In this document: positions 7,668 through 15,216 of the stretch, piece after piece
How positions within the stretch are numbered: position 1 is the first letter of the stretch
How the letters are laid out: each line of letters begins with the position of its first letter
Assembly: GCA_028288125.1 (NCBI GenBank)
Contig: JAQBOH010000093.1
Location: 1 to 34,682, forward strand
Source of the DNA: Mucilaginibacter sp.
GTDB lineage: Bacteria; Bacteroidota; Bacteroidia; Sphingobacteriales; Sphingobacteriaceae
DNA: 34,682 bases
Direction: 5' to 3'
The notes under the pieces: model-generated
Databases searched by the model: none
The model's input: only the letters and a program-made list of their open reading frames with translations
What the model was told of the DNA's origin: nothing
Position numbers and translations under genes: made by a program

Positions 7668-7955
7668 TTAGGACATACCCCTGAAAAGAAAAAAAACCAG
7701 GACAAGAACGACAAGACTAATAAGATAGGCAATTATCGTAATACGATTATATTCTTCGTGGTTACGGCGTATGGTATAATAGTTATATAAAGCTAAAAAA
7801 GTCAATACCACCCAAAAGAACCAGTTAATATGCTTACGATCAGTAAATAAGGCAACGTCTATAGAAACAACAATATAATTGGCGATGACAAGCAATAACG
7901 ATTCGGGCGTGTTATTGTGGTTACGCCTTCGCTTAAATATCTCTTCAGGTATCAT
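7668..7955 (-). CDS. Small membrane protein with three helices, unknown
   Basis: A 95-aa protein with a basic N-terminus (KRRRNHNN) and hydrophobic segments at about residues 19-37, 44-62 and 72-90. A short charged loop (RRNHEEYNR) separates the last two. I do not recognise the family. It starts 6 bases after the DUF4834 gene ends and is probably in the same operon. The two share only their membrane character, so no function is inferred. Confidence 0.65.
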   Translation of the reverse strand: MIPEEIFKRRRNHNNTPESLLLVIANYIVVSIDVALFTDRKHINWFFWVVLTFLALYNYYTIRRNHEEYNRITIIAYLISLVVLVLVFFLFRGMS

Positions 7956-7961
7956 GGCACT

Positions 7962-8213
7962 TTATTTTACCTCTTCGTAGTCCACGAATTCACCTTCAGA
8001 ATCCGGAACCGCGCCTTTTTTTGACTTGGGCATATAATCAACCTTTACCTTACCCTGCGGAGGCGACTGATTATAATTTTGCTGATGATGTTGCTGTTGT
8101 TGCGCCTTATTGATAACGCTTTGAAAAAGCATGGGCAATAGTATACGAGCCAGGGCGCGTATAATGTACCAAACTAATAATATAGTGAGCAGGAAACTGA
8201 GAAACTCCGGCAT
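7962..8213 (-). CDS. DUF4834-family small membrane protein
   Basis: An 83-aa protein with one N-terminal membrane helix (about residues 3-30). A Q/H-rich linker (QQQQHHQQNYNQ, about 38-49) and a charged tail ending in a G-E-F-V-D-Y-E-E-V pattern follow, as in DUF4834. The G-x-V-x-V-x-Y segment after the linker also fits. The family is a short Bacteroidota protein of unknown function. It is the first gene of a two-gene unit with the three-helix protein downstream and has a perfect -7 element 20 bases before its ATG. Confidence 0.75.
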   Translation of the reverse strand: MPEFLSFLLTILLVWYIIRALARILLPMLFQSVINKAQQQQHHQQNYNQSPPQGKVKVDYMPKSKKGAVPDSEGEFVDYEEVK

Positions 8214-8233
8214 ATTGGTTAAAATTAAACGTA

Positions 8234-8241
8234 CAAATATA
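8234..8241 (-). promoter_or_regulatory. Bacteroidota -7 element for the DUF4834 gene
   Basis: The minus strand reads TATATTTG (TAnnTTTG) 20 bases before the ATG at 8213, in an AT-rich stretch. No TTTG box is found at the usual -33 distance. Confidence 0.5.
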
Positions 8242-8431
8242 AATATTATAACGGCAAAATTGTTTGGTTATGATTTTGCCACGCTTTATGACAGGCCAAT
8301 AACCGAATTTGTTACAAGGAAATTGATTTGAAAATCTGATGATTTGAAATTTGACAATGAAACGATTTTTCAATCTTGACCAACTTCATTTTAGAGCAAT
8401 TTTTAAACTTTCAAATCAACGCCTTATCAAA

Positions 8432-10456
8432 TTAAAACTTCTCCTCCATCATCTTTTCAAGTGCAAACATTTCGTCACGCAGTTTGGCAGCTAACAGGAA
8501 ATCCATGTTTTTAGCGGCTGCAAGCATCTCCTTCCTGGTATTTTCAATGGATTTTTTCAAATCGGGCTTGGTCATATACTGAACGATGGGGTCTGCGGCA
8601 AGTGTAACCACATCAGCTTCAACATATGCTTTTTGCATCCCGCCTTTAAAATCCATTACCGAAGTTTGTTCCATAATTTCGCTGCGGGTTTTTCCGACAG
8701 TAGTTGGCGTAATCCCGTTTTGGGTATTATAACTGATCTGGATGTCGCGGCGCCTGTTGGTTTCATCCATCGTGATTTGCATCGAATCGGTAATTTTATC
8801 GGCATACATAATCACACGGCCCCTGTCGTTACGCGCCGCCCGGCCAATGGTTTGTATTAGCGAACGTTCGGAGCGCAGGAAACCTTCTTTATCAGCATCT
8901 AAAATAGCGACCAACGAAACTTCGGGCAAATCCAGACCTTCGCGCAGCAGGTTGATCCCGATGAGCACATCAAATTCGCCCAGGCGCAATCCGCGTAATA
9001 TTTCAACCCGTTCGAGTGTCTTAACTTCCGAGTGAATATAACGGCACTTAATGCCCAGCCTGTCCATGTATTTTGCCAGCTCTTCGGACATACGTTTGGT
9101 AAGCGTTGTCACCAATACACGGTCGCCCATTTTTACGGTTTTGTCCACTTCCTCGAGCAGGTCATCCACCTGGTTAATAACCGGGCGTACATCAATCACC
9201 GGGTCGAGCAACCCAGTTGGGCGTATTACCTGCTCAACCACCACACCACCCGATTTCTCGAGTTCAAAATCTCCGGGTGTAGCACTTACATAAATTGTCT
9301 GCGGCGCCAGTCGCTCAAATTCCTGGAAATTCAACGGGCGATTGTCCAGGGCAGCCGGTAAACGGAAGCCATAATCAACCAGCGACATTTTGCGCGAGCG
9401 GTCACCGCCGTACATAGCCCTGATCTGCGGCACGGTTGCGTGGCTTTCGTCGATCACCATCAAATAATCATCCGGGAAATAATCCAATAGGCAGAACGGC
9501 CGTGCGCCGGGTTGCCGGCCGTCAAAAAAACGAGAGTAATTTTCGATACCGGAGCAATAGCCCAGTTCGCGGATCATCTCTAAATCGTAGTTCACCCTTT
9601 CTTCAAGCCGTTTAGCTTCAAGGAACCGGCCATCGCCGATGAATTGCTTTTTGCGGCTTTCAAGCTCTTCCTGTATCGCCCAGATAGATTGTGTGAACCG
9701 TTCGCGCGGCGCTACGTATAGATTGGCCGGGAACAACACCATATGCGTCATTTTCTCGATGGTTTTTCCGCTCGTGATATCAAAGGTGCTTAACTCTTCA
9801 ATGTCATCGCCAAAAAAAGACACACGGTACGCGATATCCATATACGCCGGGAAAATATCGACCACATCACCCTTCACCCTGAAGGTACCGCGTTTAAAAT
9901 CGGCAGTGGTTCGCGAGTATAATATCTCAACCAAACGGTGCAAAAAAGCATTCCGGCTAATGCGCGTACCAACGGCAAAACGAAAAACCGAATCCTTAAA
10001 ATCCTCGGGGTTACCCATACCATATATGCAGGAAATGGACGACACCACGATAACATCCCTCCTGCCCGACATCAGCGCCGAAGTAGTACGAAGGCGCAGC
10101 TTTTCAATTTCTTCATTTATCTGCAGGTCTTTTTCAATATAAGTATTAGTGGTCGGAATGAAAGCTTCCGGCTGGTAATAATCGTAGTAAGATACGAAGT
10201 AGTTGACCGCGTTCTCCGGAAAAAACTGCTTGAACTCGCCGTATAGCTGCGCTGCAAGGGTTTTATTATGACTTAATATAAGTGTTGGTTTCTGCGTTTG
10301 GGCGATAACATTGGCTATGGTAAACGTTTTGCCCGAGCCGGTAACGCCAAGGAGTGTTTGAAACGGGTCGTTATTATTAACACCTTCAACCAGCTGCCGT
10401 ATTGCTTCGGGCTGGTCGCCGGTGGGTAGGTATTGAGATGTTAAATTGAAATCCAT
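8432..10456 (-). CDS. uvrB: Excinuclease ABC subunit B (UvrB)
   Basis: UvrB verifies DNA damage and loads UvrC in nucleotide excision repair together with UvrA. The 674-aa protein has Walker A GVTGSGKT at residues 37-44 and the beta-hairpin segment YYDYYQPEAFIP near 93-104. It also has the DESH helicase box, motif V/VI segments (E-G-L-D-L-P-E-V and Q-T-I-G-R-A-A-R-N) and a C-terminal UVR motif (A-x-x-M-D-F-L-L-A-A-K-L-R-D-E-M) that contacts UvrC. The length is typical. I chose the ATG at 10456 (MDFNLTSQ); an upstream TTG at 10468 lies within the -7 element. It is transcribed alone. Confidence 0.97.
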   Translation of the reverse strand: MDFNLTSQYLPTGDQPEAIRQLVEGVNNNDPFQTLLGVTGSGKTFTIANVIAQTQKPTLILSHNKTLAAQLYGEFKQFFPENAVNYFVSYYDYYQPEAFIPTTNTYIEKDLQINEEIEKLRLRTTSALMSGRRDVIVVSSISCIYGMGNPEDFKDSVFRFAVGTRISRNAFLHRLVEILYSRTTADFKRGTFRVKGDVVDIFPAYMDIAYRVSFFGDDIEELSTFDITSGKTIEKMTHMVLFPANLYVAPRERFTQSIWAIQEELESRKKQFIGDGRFLEAKRLEERVNYDLEMIRELGYCSGIENYSRFFDGRQPGARPFCLLDYFPDDYLMVIDESHATVPQIRAMYGGDRSRKMSLVDYGFRLPAALDNRPLNFQEFERLAPQTIYVSATPGDFELEKSGGVVVEQVIRPTGLLDPVIDVRPVINQVDDLLEEVDKTVKMGDRVLVTTLTKRMSEELAKYMDRLGIKCRYIHSEVKTLERVEILRGLRLGEFDVLIGINLLREGLDLPEVSLVAILDADKEGFLRSERSLIQTIGRAARNDRGRVIMYADKITDSMQITMDETNRRRDIQISYNTQNGITPTTVGKTRSEIMEQTSVMDFKGGMQKAYVEADVVTLAADPIVQYMTKPDLKKSIENTRKEMLAAAKNMDFLLAAKLRDEMFALEKMMEEKF

Positions 10457-10465
10457 AGAGTTCCA

Positions 10466-10473
10466 CAAAAATA
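10466..10473 (-). promoter_or_regulatory. Bacteroidota -7 element very close to the uvrB start
   Basis: The minus strand reads TATTTTTG (TAnnTTTG) with only 9 bases between it and the uvrB ATG. The predicted leader is about 3-6 nt. No SOS (LexA) box was recognised around it. Confidence 0.5.
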
Positions 10474-10482
10474 CAGTTTAGA

Positions 10483-10518
10483 GATTAGAGTTTGGCGGTT
10501 AGCGGTTAGTTTTGAATC
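10483..10518. repeat. Degenerate heptanucleotide tandem tract
   Basis: The sequence reads as consecutive 7-base words GAGATTA, GAGTTTG, GCGGTTA, GCGGTTA, GTTTTGA. Units differ at two to four positions, but the 7-base phase is kept. It lies in the gap between uvrB and the divergent YjjG-like gene. The rest of that gap (to 10701) shows no other structure. Confidence 0.5.
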
Positions 10519-10701
10519 GCTTAACTGCAACCTTTTACGTTTGCATGATTTAGTTATTAAATCAAATTTAGCAAGCTGTATTGACAACGGTATGTCAGGA
10601 GGAAAGTTTCATTTCGGATTTGGAGGACAAATGATTTAATTTTGAGCGTTTTCATCCAGCAATACGTTTCTCAATCTCGTTTCGAAAATCCAGCATAACA
10701 A

Positions 10702-11427
10702 ATGAAATCCGACATCGAACATCCGAAATCCGAAATCAAATACAAACATCTTTTCTTCGACCTCGACCACACCATCTGGGATTTCGACAAAAACGCCGAA
10801 GAAGCTTTGCACGAACTATATGGCATTCATAAACTGGCGGATATCGGGCTGCATTCGGCAGATTTATTTATTGAAACATACACCCGCAACAACCATCGTC
10901 TTTGGGCGGAGTATCATACCGGTAAAATAACCAAAGAAGAGCTGCGCGAGGCACGGTTTAAAAAAACGTTTATCGAGCTGGGTGTTCACCCCGACCTGCT
11001 CCCGGAGGGGTTTGAAGAAGCATACGTGCTGCTTTGCCCTACCAAAACGCACCTGTTTCCGCACACGCACGAAACGCTCCAATATCTGCAAAGCAAATAT
11101 ACTTTGCACCTGATATCGAACGGCTTTAAAGAATCATCCGAATTAAAAATAGGCAACACCAATATAGGGCGATACTTTCAGCATATCATTATCTCCGAGG
11201 TCGTGGGGGTCAACAAACCCGATAAGGCCATATTTGAACACGCGCTCAATTTAGCAGGGGCAACAAAAAAGGAAAGCCTGATGATCGGCGACAGCCTGGA
11301 GGCCGATGTTTACGGTGCATTGAACTTTGGAATAGACGCGATCTATTTCAACCCTTTTAATTTACCAAAACCTCATGATGTACCCTTGCAAGTTACTCAT
11401 TTAAAAGAGTTAACTTTAATGCTATGA
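10702..11427 (+). CDS. YjjG-family HAD hydrolase (noncanonical nucleotidase-like)
   Basis: A 241-aa HAD-superfamily phosphatase. Motif I is F-D-L-D-H-T with D20 and D22, motif II S-N-G lies near 137-139 (LISNGFKES), the motif III lysine is in N-K-P-D-K-A-I-F, and motif IV is G-D-S-L-E-A-D. A helical cap sits between motifs I and II. YjjG enzymes dephosphorylate dUMP, dTMP and damaged pyrimidine nucleotides. The first 12 residues (MKSDIEHPKSEI) are encoded by a degenerate 7-bp repeat. The family usually starts M-K-Y-K-H-L-F-F-D-L-D, which here appears as I-K-Y-K-H-L-F-F-D-L-D, so the start seems displaced upstream. The gene overlaps the next one (ATGA at 11424-11427). Confidence 0.88.
   Translation: MKSDIEHPKSEIKYKHLFFDLDHTIWDFDKNAEEALHELYGIHKLADIGLHSADLFIETYTRNNHRLWAEYHTGKITKEELREARFKKTFIELGVHPDLLPEGFEEAYVLLCPTKTHLFPHTHETLQYLQSKYTLHLISNGFKESSELKIGNTNIGRYFQHIIISEVVGVNKPDKAIFEHALNLAGATKKESLMIGDSLEADVYGALNFGIDAIYFNPFNLPKPHDVPLQVTHLKELTLML
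10704..10737 (+). repeat. Heptanucleotide tandem tract at the start of the YjjG-like gene
   Basis: Consecutive words GAAATCC, GACATCG, AACATCC, GAAATCC, GAAATC give nearly five units with a 7-base period. The tract begins on the G of the annotated ATG and ends exactly where family similarity begins. Confidence 0.75.
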
Positions 11428-11952
11428 ACCTGATTAAGGAACGATTCGCTATTTAATACCGCGCTGGACGATTACCGCTCGCAGCTGGATTCAATCCCCG
11501 ACGATATTTTCCAAACAACGCCTCCCGGAGGGGGTTGGTCGTTCTCGGAAGTGTATTCACATATTTTAATGGCTACCCTGGGGTCGGCAATTGCTTTGGA
11601 AAAATGCGCTAATGGCTGCCCGCCCACCGAGGATGGCATGAACTTTCTGGGGAGGTTGATGATGTTTACCGGCAGTTTCCCTCCTGTAAAGACGAAACTT
11701 CCGGCAGCTGTAGAGGCAAAAATGCCGGTTAGCAAGCTCAGCAAGGAAGAGGCAAAAAATTTATTAATCAAATGTCGCAAACGTATTGATGACGCCGTAA
11801 TGTTAGTTAAGAGCGCTTCGCCTGATTCAAGGTATAAACATCCGCGGTTGGGTATGCTGAACGCCAAACAATGGTTTAAGTTTATACGTATACATTTAGA
11901 GCATCATTTGAAGCAGCTGCGCCGTATTAAAAATAAATTTCAGGTTATTTGA
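11424..11952 (+). pseudogene. DinB-family protein with an N-terminal frameshift
   Basis: An ATG at 11424 overlaps the stop of the YjjG-like gene and encodes MNLIKERFAI, then meets TAA at 11454. From 11452 in the next frame the protein continues without interruption as FNTALDDYRSQLDSIP and on to 11952. Removing one base near 11451 joins the two into a 175-aa DinB-like four-helix protein. The metal triad typical of DinB is visible: H in SEVYSHI and HxxxH in the IHLEHHL segment near the end. DinB-fold proteins are often thiol S-transferases or of unknown role. Without the shift, the only usable start would be a GTG at 11551, which loses the first helix. It could be a true lesion, programmed slippage or a sequencing error. 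Confidence 0.75.
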
Positions 11953-12021
11953 AACCTTTTACATTTAACATAGTCTTAACAGTAAGATAACCTGGTTTAC
12001 TGATATTTGTAAAAATTCCGC

Positions 12022-12141
12022 ATGATGAATTTTGAGTTCGCTTATACTTATATGGTTGTTGCAGGTTTGCTGTTCCTGGTGGGAATATTTTACCTGAGCC
12101 CATATGAACTAAAGGTAAATGACGACGACGAAGAAGAATAA
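12022..12141 (+). CDS. Tiny single-helix membrane peptide with an acidic tail
   Basis: A 39-aa frame starting ATG-ATG: a short N-terminus, one strongly hydrophobic helix (about residues 11-27, including VVAGLLFLVGIFYL), then SPYEL and a tail of acidic residues (NDDDEEE). A near-consensus -7 sequence GATATTTG (12002-12009, one mismatch) lies 12 bases upstream. The composition is clearly that of a membrane peptide and not random translation. I do not recognise a family. Possibilities include a small subunit of a membrane complex or a regulator; neither is shown. Confidence 0.55.
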   Translation: MMNFEFAYTYMVVAGLLFLVGIFYLSPYELKVNDDDEEE

Positions 12142-12170
12142 TCGTTGCATACAAAATCAATCTCCATACC

Positions 12171-12189
12171 CCCGGTTTAATATACCGGG
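12171..12189 (+). promoter_or_regulatory. Hairpin upstream of the LpxH-like gene
   Basis: CCCGGT and ACCGGG form a 6-bp stem with a 7-nt AT-rich loop, 24 bases before the ATG at 12214. It is not followed by a T-tract. It may be a leader structure or the end of the small-peptide transcript. Confidence 0.35.
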
Positions 12190-12213
12190 CGGAAAATTAT
12201 CCCCCCAATTTTA

Positions 12214-13068
12214 ATGGCAAAACGTGAAGTTGATATAGTGGTTATATCCGACGTGCATTTAGGCACCTATGGTTGTCATGCCAAAGAGCTGCTGAAATAT
12301 TTAAAAAGCATCAAACCAAAAATCCTCGTTTTAAACGGTGATATCATCGATATCTGGCAGTTCAGCAAATCATACTGGCCCGAAGCGCACATGAAGGTAG
12401 TGCGCCGGATATTAAAATTTGTTACTGAAGGTGTCCCGGTTTACTATTTAACCGGTAACCACGACGAGATGCTGCGGAAATTCAGCGAATTTACTCTTGG
12501 CTCTTTTCAGCTGCTGGACAAGTTAATTTTGAACATCGACGGAAAAAAAGCCTGGATATTTCATGGTGATGTTTTCGACGTAACCATGCAGCACTCCAAA
12601 TGGCTGGCAAAATTAGGTGCTGTCGGTTATGATACGCTCATTTTGATCAATAGCTTAACCAATTGGCTTTTAACAGCTATAGGCCGGCAAAAAATGAGCT
12701 TTTCGCAGAAAGTTAAGGCCCGGTTTAAGGACGCGGTAAAATTCATCAACCAGTTTGAACAAACCGCCGCCGACCTTGCCATCGATAAAGCTTACCAATA
12801 TGTGATTTGCGGGCATATTCACCAGGCCGAGATCAGGGAAATGACATCGACCAGTAAACCTGGTTCAGTCGTTTACCTAAATTCAGGCGATTGGGTGGAA
12901 AGCCTTTCCGCACTCGAATATTGTAATGGCGCCTGGACGGTATTTAAGTACAATGCTGATGATTTTCACAGCGACGCTGATGAAGACGACAAAACCGATA
13001 CTGAGGATCTGGATGCTAAGCTGGATGTGAAAGTTTTATTGGAAAGATTTAAGCAGGAACAGGGTTAA
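12214..13068 (+). CDS. LpxH-like calcineurin-type metallophosphoesterase (UDP-2,3-diacylglucosamine hydrolase family)
   Basis: A 284-aa metallophosphoesterase with the full metal-binding set: D13-x-H15 (SDVHLG), G-D43 (NGDIID), G-N82-H83-D84-E, H117-G-D and G-H201-I-H203. The spacing and the H-G-D-x-F-D segment resemble LpxH-type UDP-2,3-diacylglucosamine diphosphatases, which make lipid X in lipid A synthesis. Bacteroidota genomes often carry more than one such paralogue, so the substrate is not certain. The C-terminal 35 residues are unusually acidic (DADEDDKTDTEDLD). A glycosyltransferase gene follows after 71 bases, which supports an envelope-lipid context. Confidence 0.8.
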   Translation: MAKREVDIVVISDVHLGTYGCHAKELLKYLKSIKPKILVLNGDIIDIWQFSKSYWPEAHMKVVRRILKFVTEGVPVYYLTGNHDEMLRKFSEFTLGSFQLLDKLILNIDGKKAWIFHGDVFDVTMQHSKWLAKLGAVGYDTLILINSLTNWLLTAIGRQKMSFSQKVKARFKDAVKFINQFEQTAADLAIDKAYQYVICGHIHQAEIREMTSTSKPGSVVYLNSGDWVESLSALEYCNGAWTVFKYNADDFHSDADEDDKTDTEDLDAKLDVKVLLERFKQEQG

Positions 13069-13139
13069 TTTTGTAATGTTGCAATATTAGATTTTGCTTC
13101 CGGGTTTACTACAACGCTTTCAACCTTACTACGTACCGA

Positions 13140-14144
13140 ATGAAAATACTATACGCAATACAAGGAACAGGCAACGGGCATATCAGCCGTGCCCGCGAAA
13201 TTATTCCTTTATTGCAGCAATATGGCAAGGTTGACCTGCTGGTAAGCGGAACGGAAGCCGAAGTTACCCTCTCGCAGCCGCTTAAATATAAGTTTCACGG
13301 CGGCAGCTTTGTATTTGGCAAAAACGGTGGAATAGATAAATGGGCCACGTTTAAGTTAATGAACCTGCCCCAGCTATGGAAAGATGTTTATAGTTTGCCG
13401 CTAACAGATTACAACCTCATTATCAACGATTTTGAGCCTGTTAGCGCATGGGCATGCAAACTGCGAAAAATACCATCAGTATCTTTAAGCCATCAATGCT
13501 CCTTTGTTTCGTCAAATACCCCGCGTCCCAAAAAATGGGATTATGCCGAGTGGTTCCTGAAATACTATTCTCCTACTACTTATCACATCGGCTTTCATTT
13601 TGAGCGTTATGATGATTTTATTCATACCCCGGTGATCAGAAGCGAGATACGGAATTTACAACCGGGAAATTTGGGGCATTACACCGTTTACCTGCCGGCT
13701 TACGATGACAAGATGCTTACCAGGCTGTTAAAAAAAACAGACAAAGTACAATGGCATATTTTTTCAAAACGGCAAAAAACACATTACCAGGAAGGAAATG
13801 TTCAAATATTCCCGGTAAATAACGAAGGTTTCAATAACAGCCTGGCGAATTGCGAAGGCTTGCTGACCGGCGGTGGGTTTGAAGGGCCGGCGGAAGCGCT
13901 TTTTTTACAGAAAAAAGTGTTAATGATACCAATGAAAAACCAATATGAACAGCAATGCAATGCCCTCGCCGCGTCAAAAATAGGCGTTCCTGTAATCAAT
14001 GAAATTGACGACAGGTTCATTTACCATATTAATAACTGGTTGAATGATGATAAGCGAATACAGGTAAATTTTCCGGATGAAACCGCCCAAATAGTAGATA
14101 ATATGGTAAAACTATACGCAAAGCCGCAGCCCGTTTTATCATAA
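13140..14144 (+). CDS. Glycosyltransferase of the GT-B type (PF13528-like)
   Basis: A 334-aa protein beginning M-K-I-L-Y-A-I-Q-G-T-G-N-G-H-I-S-R-A, the glycine-rich loop of MurG/UGT-like enzymes. A C-terminal nucleotide-sugar-binding segment (G-L-L-T-G-G-G-F-E-G-P-A-E-A-L, then P-M-K-N-Q-Y-E-Q-Q-C-N-A) closes the fold. I recall this family as Glyco_trans_1_3 / MJ1255-like and often beside an LpxH-like phosphoesterase in Bacteroidota. The acceptor is unknown; a glycolipid is a reasonable guess. It lies in a plus-strand run with the phosphoesterase, the DUF6427 gene and purQ. Confidence 0.82.
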   Translation: MKILYAIQGTGNGHISRAREIIPLLQQYGKVDLLVSGTEAEVTLSQPLKYKFHGGSFVFGKNGGIDKWATFKLMNLPQLWKDVYSLPLTDYNLIINDFEPVSAWACKLRKIPSVSLSHQCSFVSSNTPRPKKWDYAEWFLKYYSPTTYHIGFHFERYDDFIHTPVIRSEIRNLQPGNLGHYTVYLPAYDDKMLTRLLKKTDKVQWHIFSKRQKTHYQEGNVQIFPVNNEGFNNSLANCEGLLTGGGFEGPAEALFLQKKVLMIPMKNQYEQQCNALAASKIGVPVINEIDDRFIYHINNWLNDDKRIQVNFPDETAQIVDNMVKLYAKPQPVLS

Positions 14145-14184
14145 CCGGTTTTTGTACTAATTTCGTACCGCAAAAACAGCTGGA

Positions 14185-15171
14185 ATGATAAATGCTTTTA
14201 AGGCCCATAGTCCGTTTAATATCTTTTGGCTGGCAATTTTGCTGTTTGTACTACGCGCGAACTACTTATTTCATATACCTGCTCAAATACCGTTTGACTT
14301 TTCGGCGCCGTTTATGAAGCTCTTGCTGCCGGTTCCCTCCTTATATACCTTCACATCTTTTTATAATGTTTTAATTGCCGCTGTAATTGTATTTATACAG
14401 GCATTGCTTGTAAACTTTTTAGTTAACCGGTATAATTTACTGGGTAAGCCTACCTTTTTACCGGCCTTAATGTATATCACTGTTTCCGGATTATTTACCC
14501 CTTTTTTAGTTTTAAGCCCGCCGCTGATATGCAATTTCCTTGTGATCTGGATGCTATTCAGATTATTCAGTTTTTACAAGAGCAATGATGCTAAATCACC
14601 GGCCTATGATTTAGGTATGATGATAGCCATAGGCTCGATAATTTATCTGCCTTTTAATTATTTATTTTTAGCTATCTGGGCCGCGCTGATGCTTTTCAGG
14701 CCATTCAACTGGCGCGAATGGCTGGCCGGGATAATAGGTTACGCTACCGTATTTTTCTTTTTGGGTGTATATTATTATCTAAATGACAGCTTACCTGATC
14801 TTTATACCACCTGGCTTCCGTTAGGTACCAAATTTCCTGAAAGTATCCATATCAACTATTATAACTACCTGGTACTTATTCCCGTACTCCTTATACTGGT
14901 GCTGTGCTTTTTTAAATTACAGCAAAACTTTTTTAAAAGTTATGTGCAGGTGCGCAAATCGTTCCAACTGCTATTTTTTGTTTTTGTGATAGCAGGACTG
15001 TCGTTTTATACAAAAGCCGCATTTCACTTAAATCATTTTTTACTGTGCGCGGTGCCTGCCTCGGTATTCTTCTCCTATTACTTTTTGTACGCCAAACGAA
15101 AATGGTTCTATGAATCACTTTTTTATTTACTGCTAATCAGCATTATCTATTTCCAGTTTAACACTTTTTAA
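14185..15171 (+). CDS. DUF6427-family polytopic membrane protein
   Basis: A 328-aa, very hydrophobic protein with about nine to ten membrane helices and few charged residues. It starts M-I-N-A-F-K-A-H-S-P-F-N, which is close to the N-terminus I recall for DUF6427. No soluble domain and no catalytic motif are visible. It starts 40 bases after the glycosyltransferase and ends 45 bases before purQ. A membrane protein in glycan or lipid handling would suit the context, but this is only inferred. Confidence 0.7.
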   Translation: MINAFKAHSPFNIFWLAILLFVLRANYLFHIPAQIPFDFSAPFMKLLLPVPSLYTFTSFYNVLIAAVIVFIQALLVNFLVNRYNLLGKPTFLPALMYITVSGLFTPFLVLSPPLICNFLVIWMLFRLFSFYKSNDAKSPAYDLGMMIAIGSIIYLPFNYLFLAIWAALMLFRPFNWREWLAGIIGYATVFFFLGVYYYLNDSLPDLYTTWLPLGTKFPESIHINYYNYLVLIPVLLILVLCFFKLQQNFFKSYVQVRKSFQLLFFVFVIAGLSFYTKAAFHLNHFLLCAVPASVFFSYYFLYAKRKWFYESLFYLLLISIIYFQFNTF

Positions 15172-15204
15172 CCTTTATATACGCTCAAATTTCATCTGTT
15201 ATAT

Positions 15205-15212
15205 TAGTTTTG
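15205..15212 (+). promoter_or_regulatory. Bacteroidota -7 element abutting the purQ start
   Basis: The plus strand reads TAGTTTTG (TAnnTTTG) with just four bases (TACC) before the purQ ATG. Transcription would begin at or within the start codon, so a leaderless mRNA is likely if this is the promoter. No purine riboswitch-like structure fits in such a short leader. Confidence 0.5.
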
Positions 15213-15216
15213 TACC

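Noticed and set aside
9639..10142. A 167-codon open frame on the plus strand inside uvrB
   Set aside because: It is fully antisense to strongly conserved uvrB sequence, has no domain features and an atypical composition. It is a shadow of the real gene.
11472..11867. Minus-strand open frame opposite the DinB-like gene
   Set aside because: The plus-strand product shows DinB features including the histidine triad, while the minus-strand product shows none.
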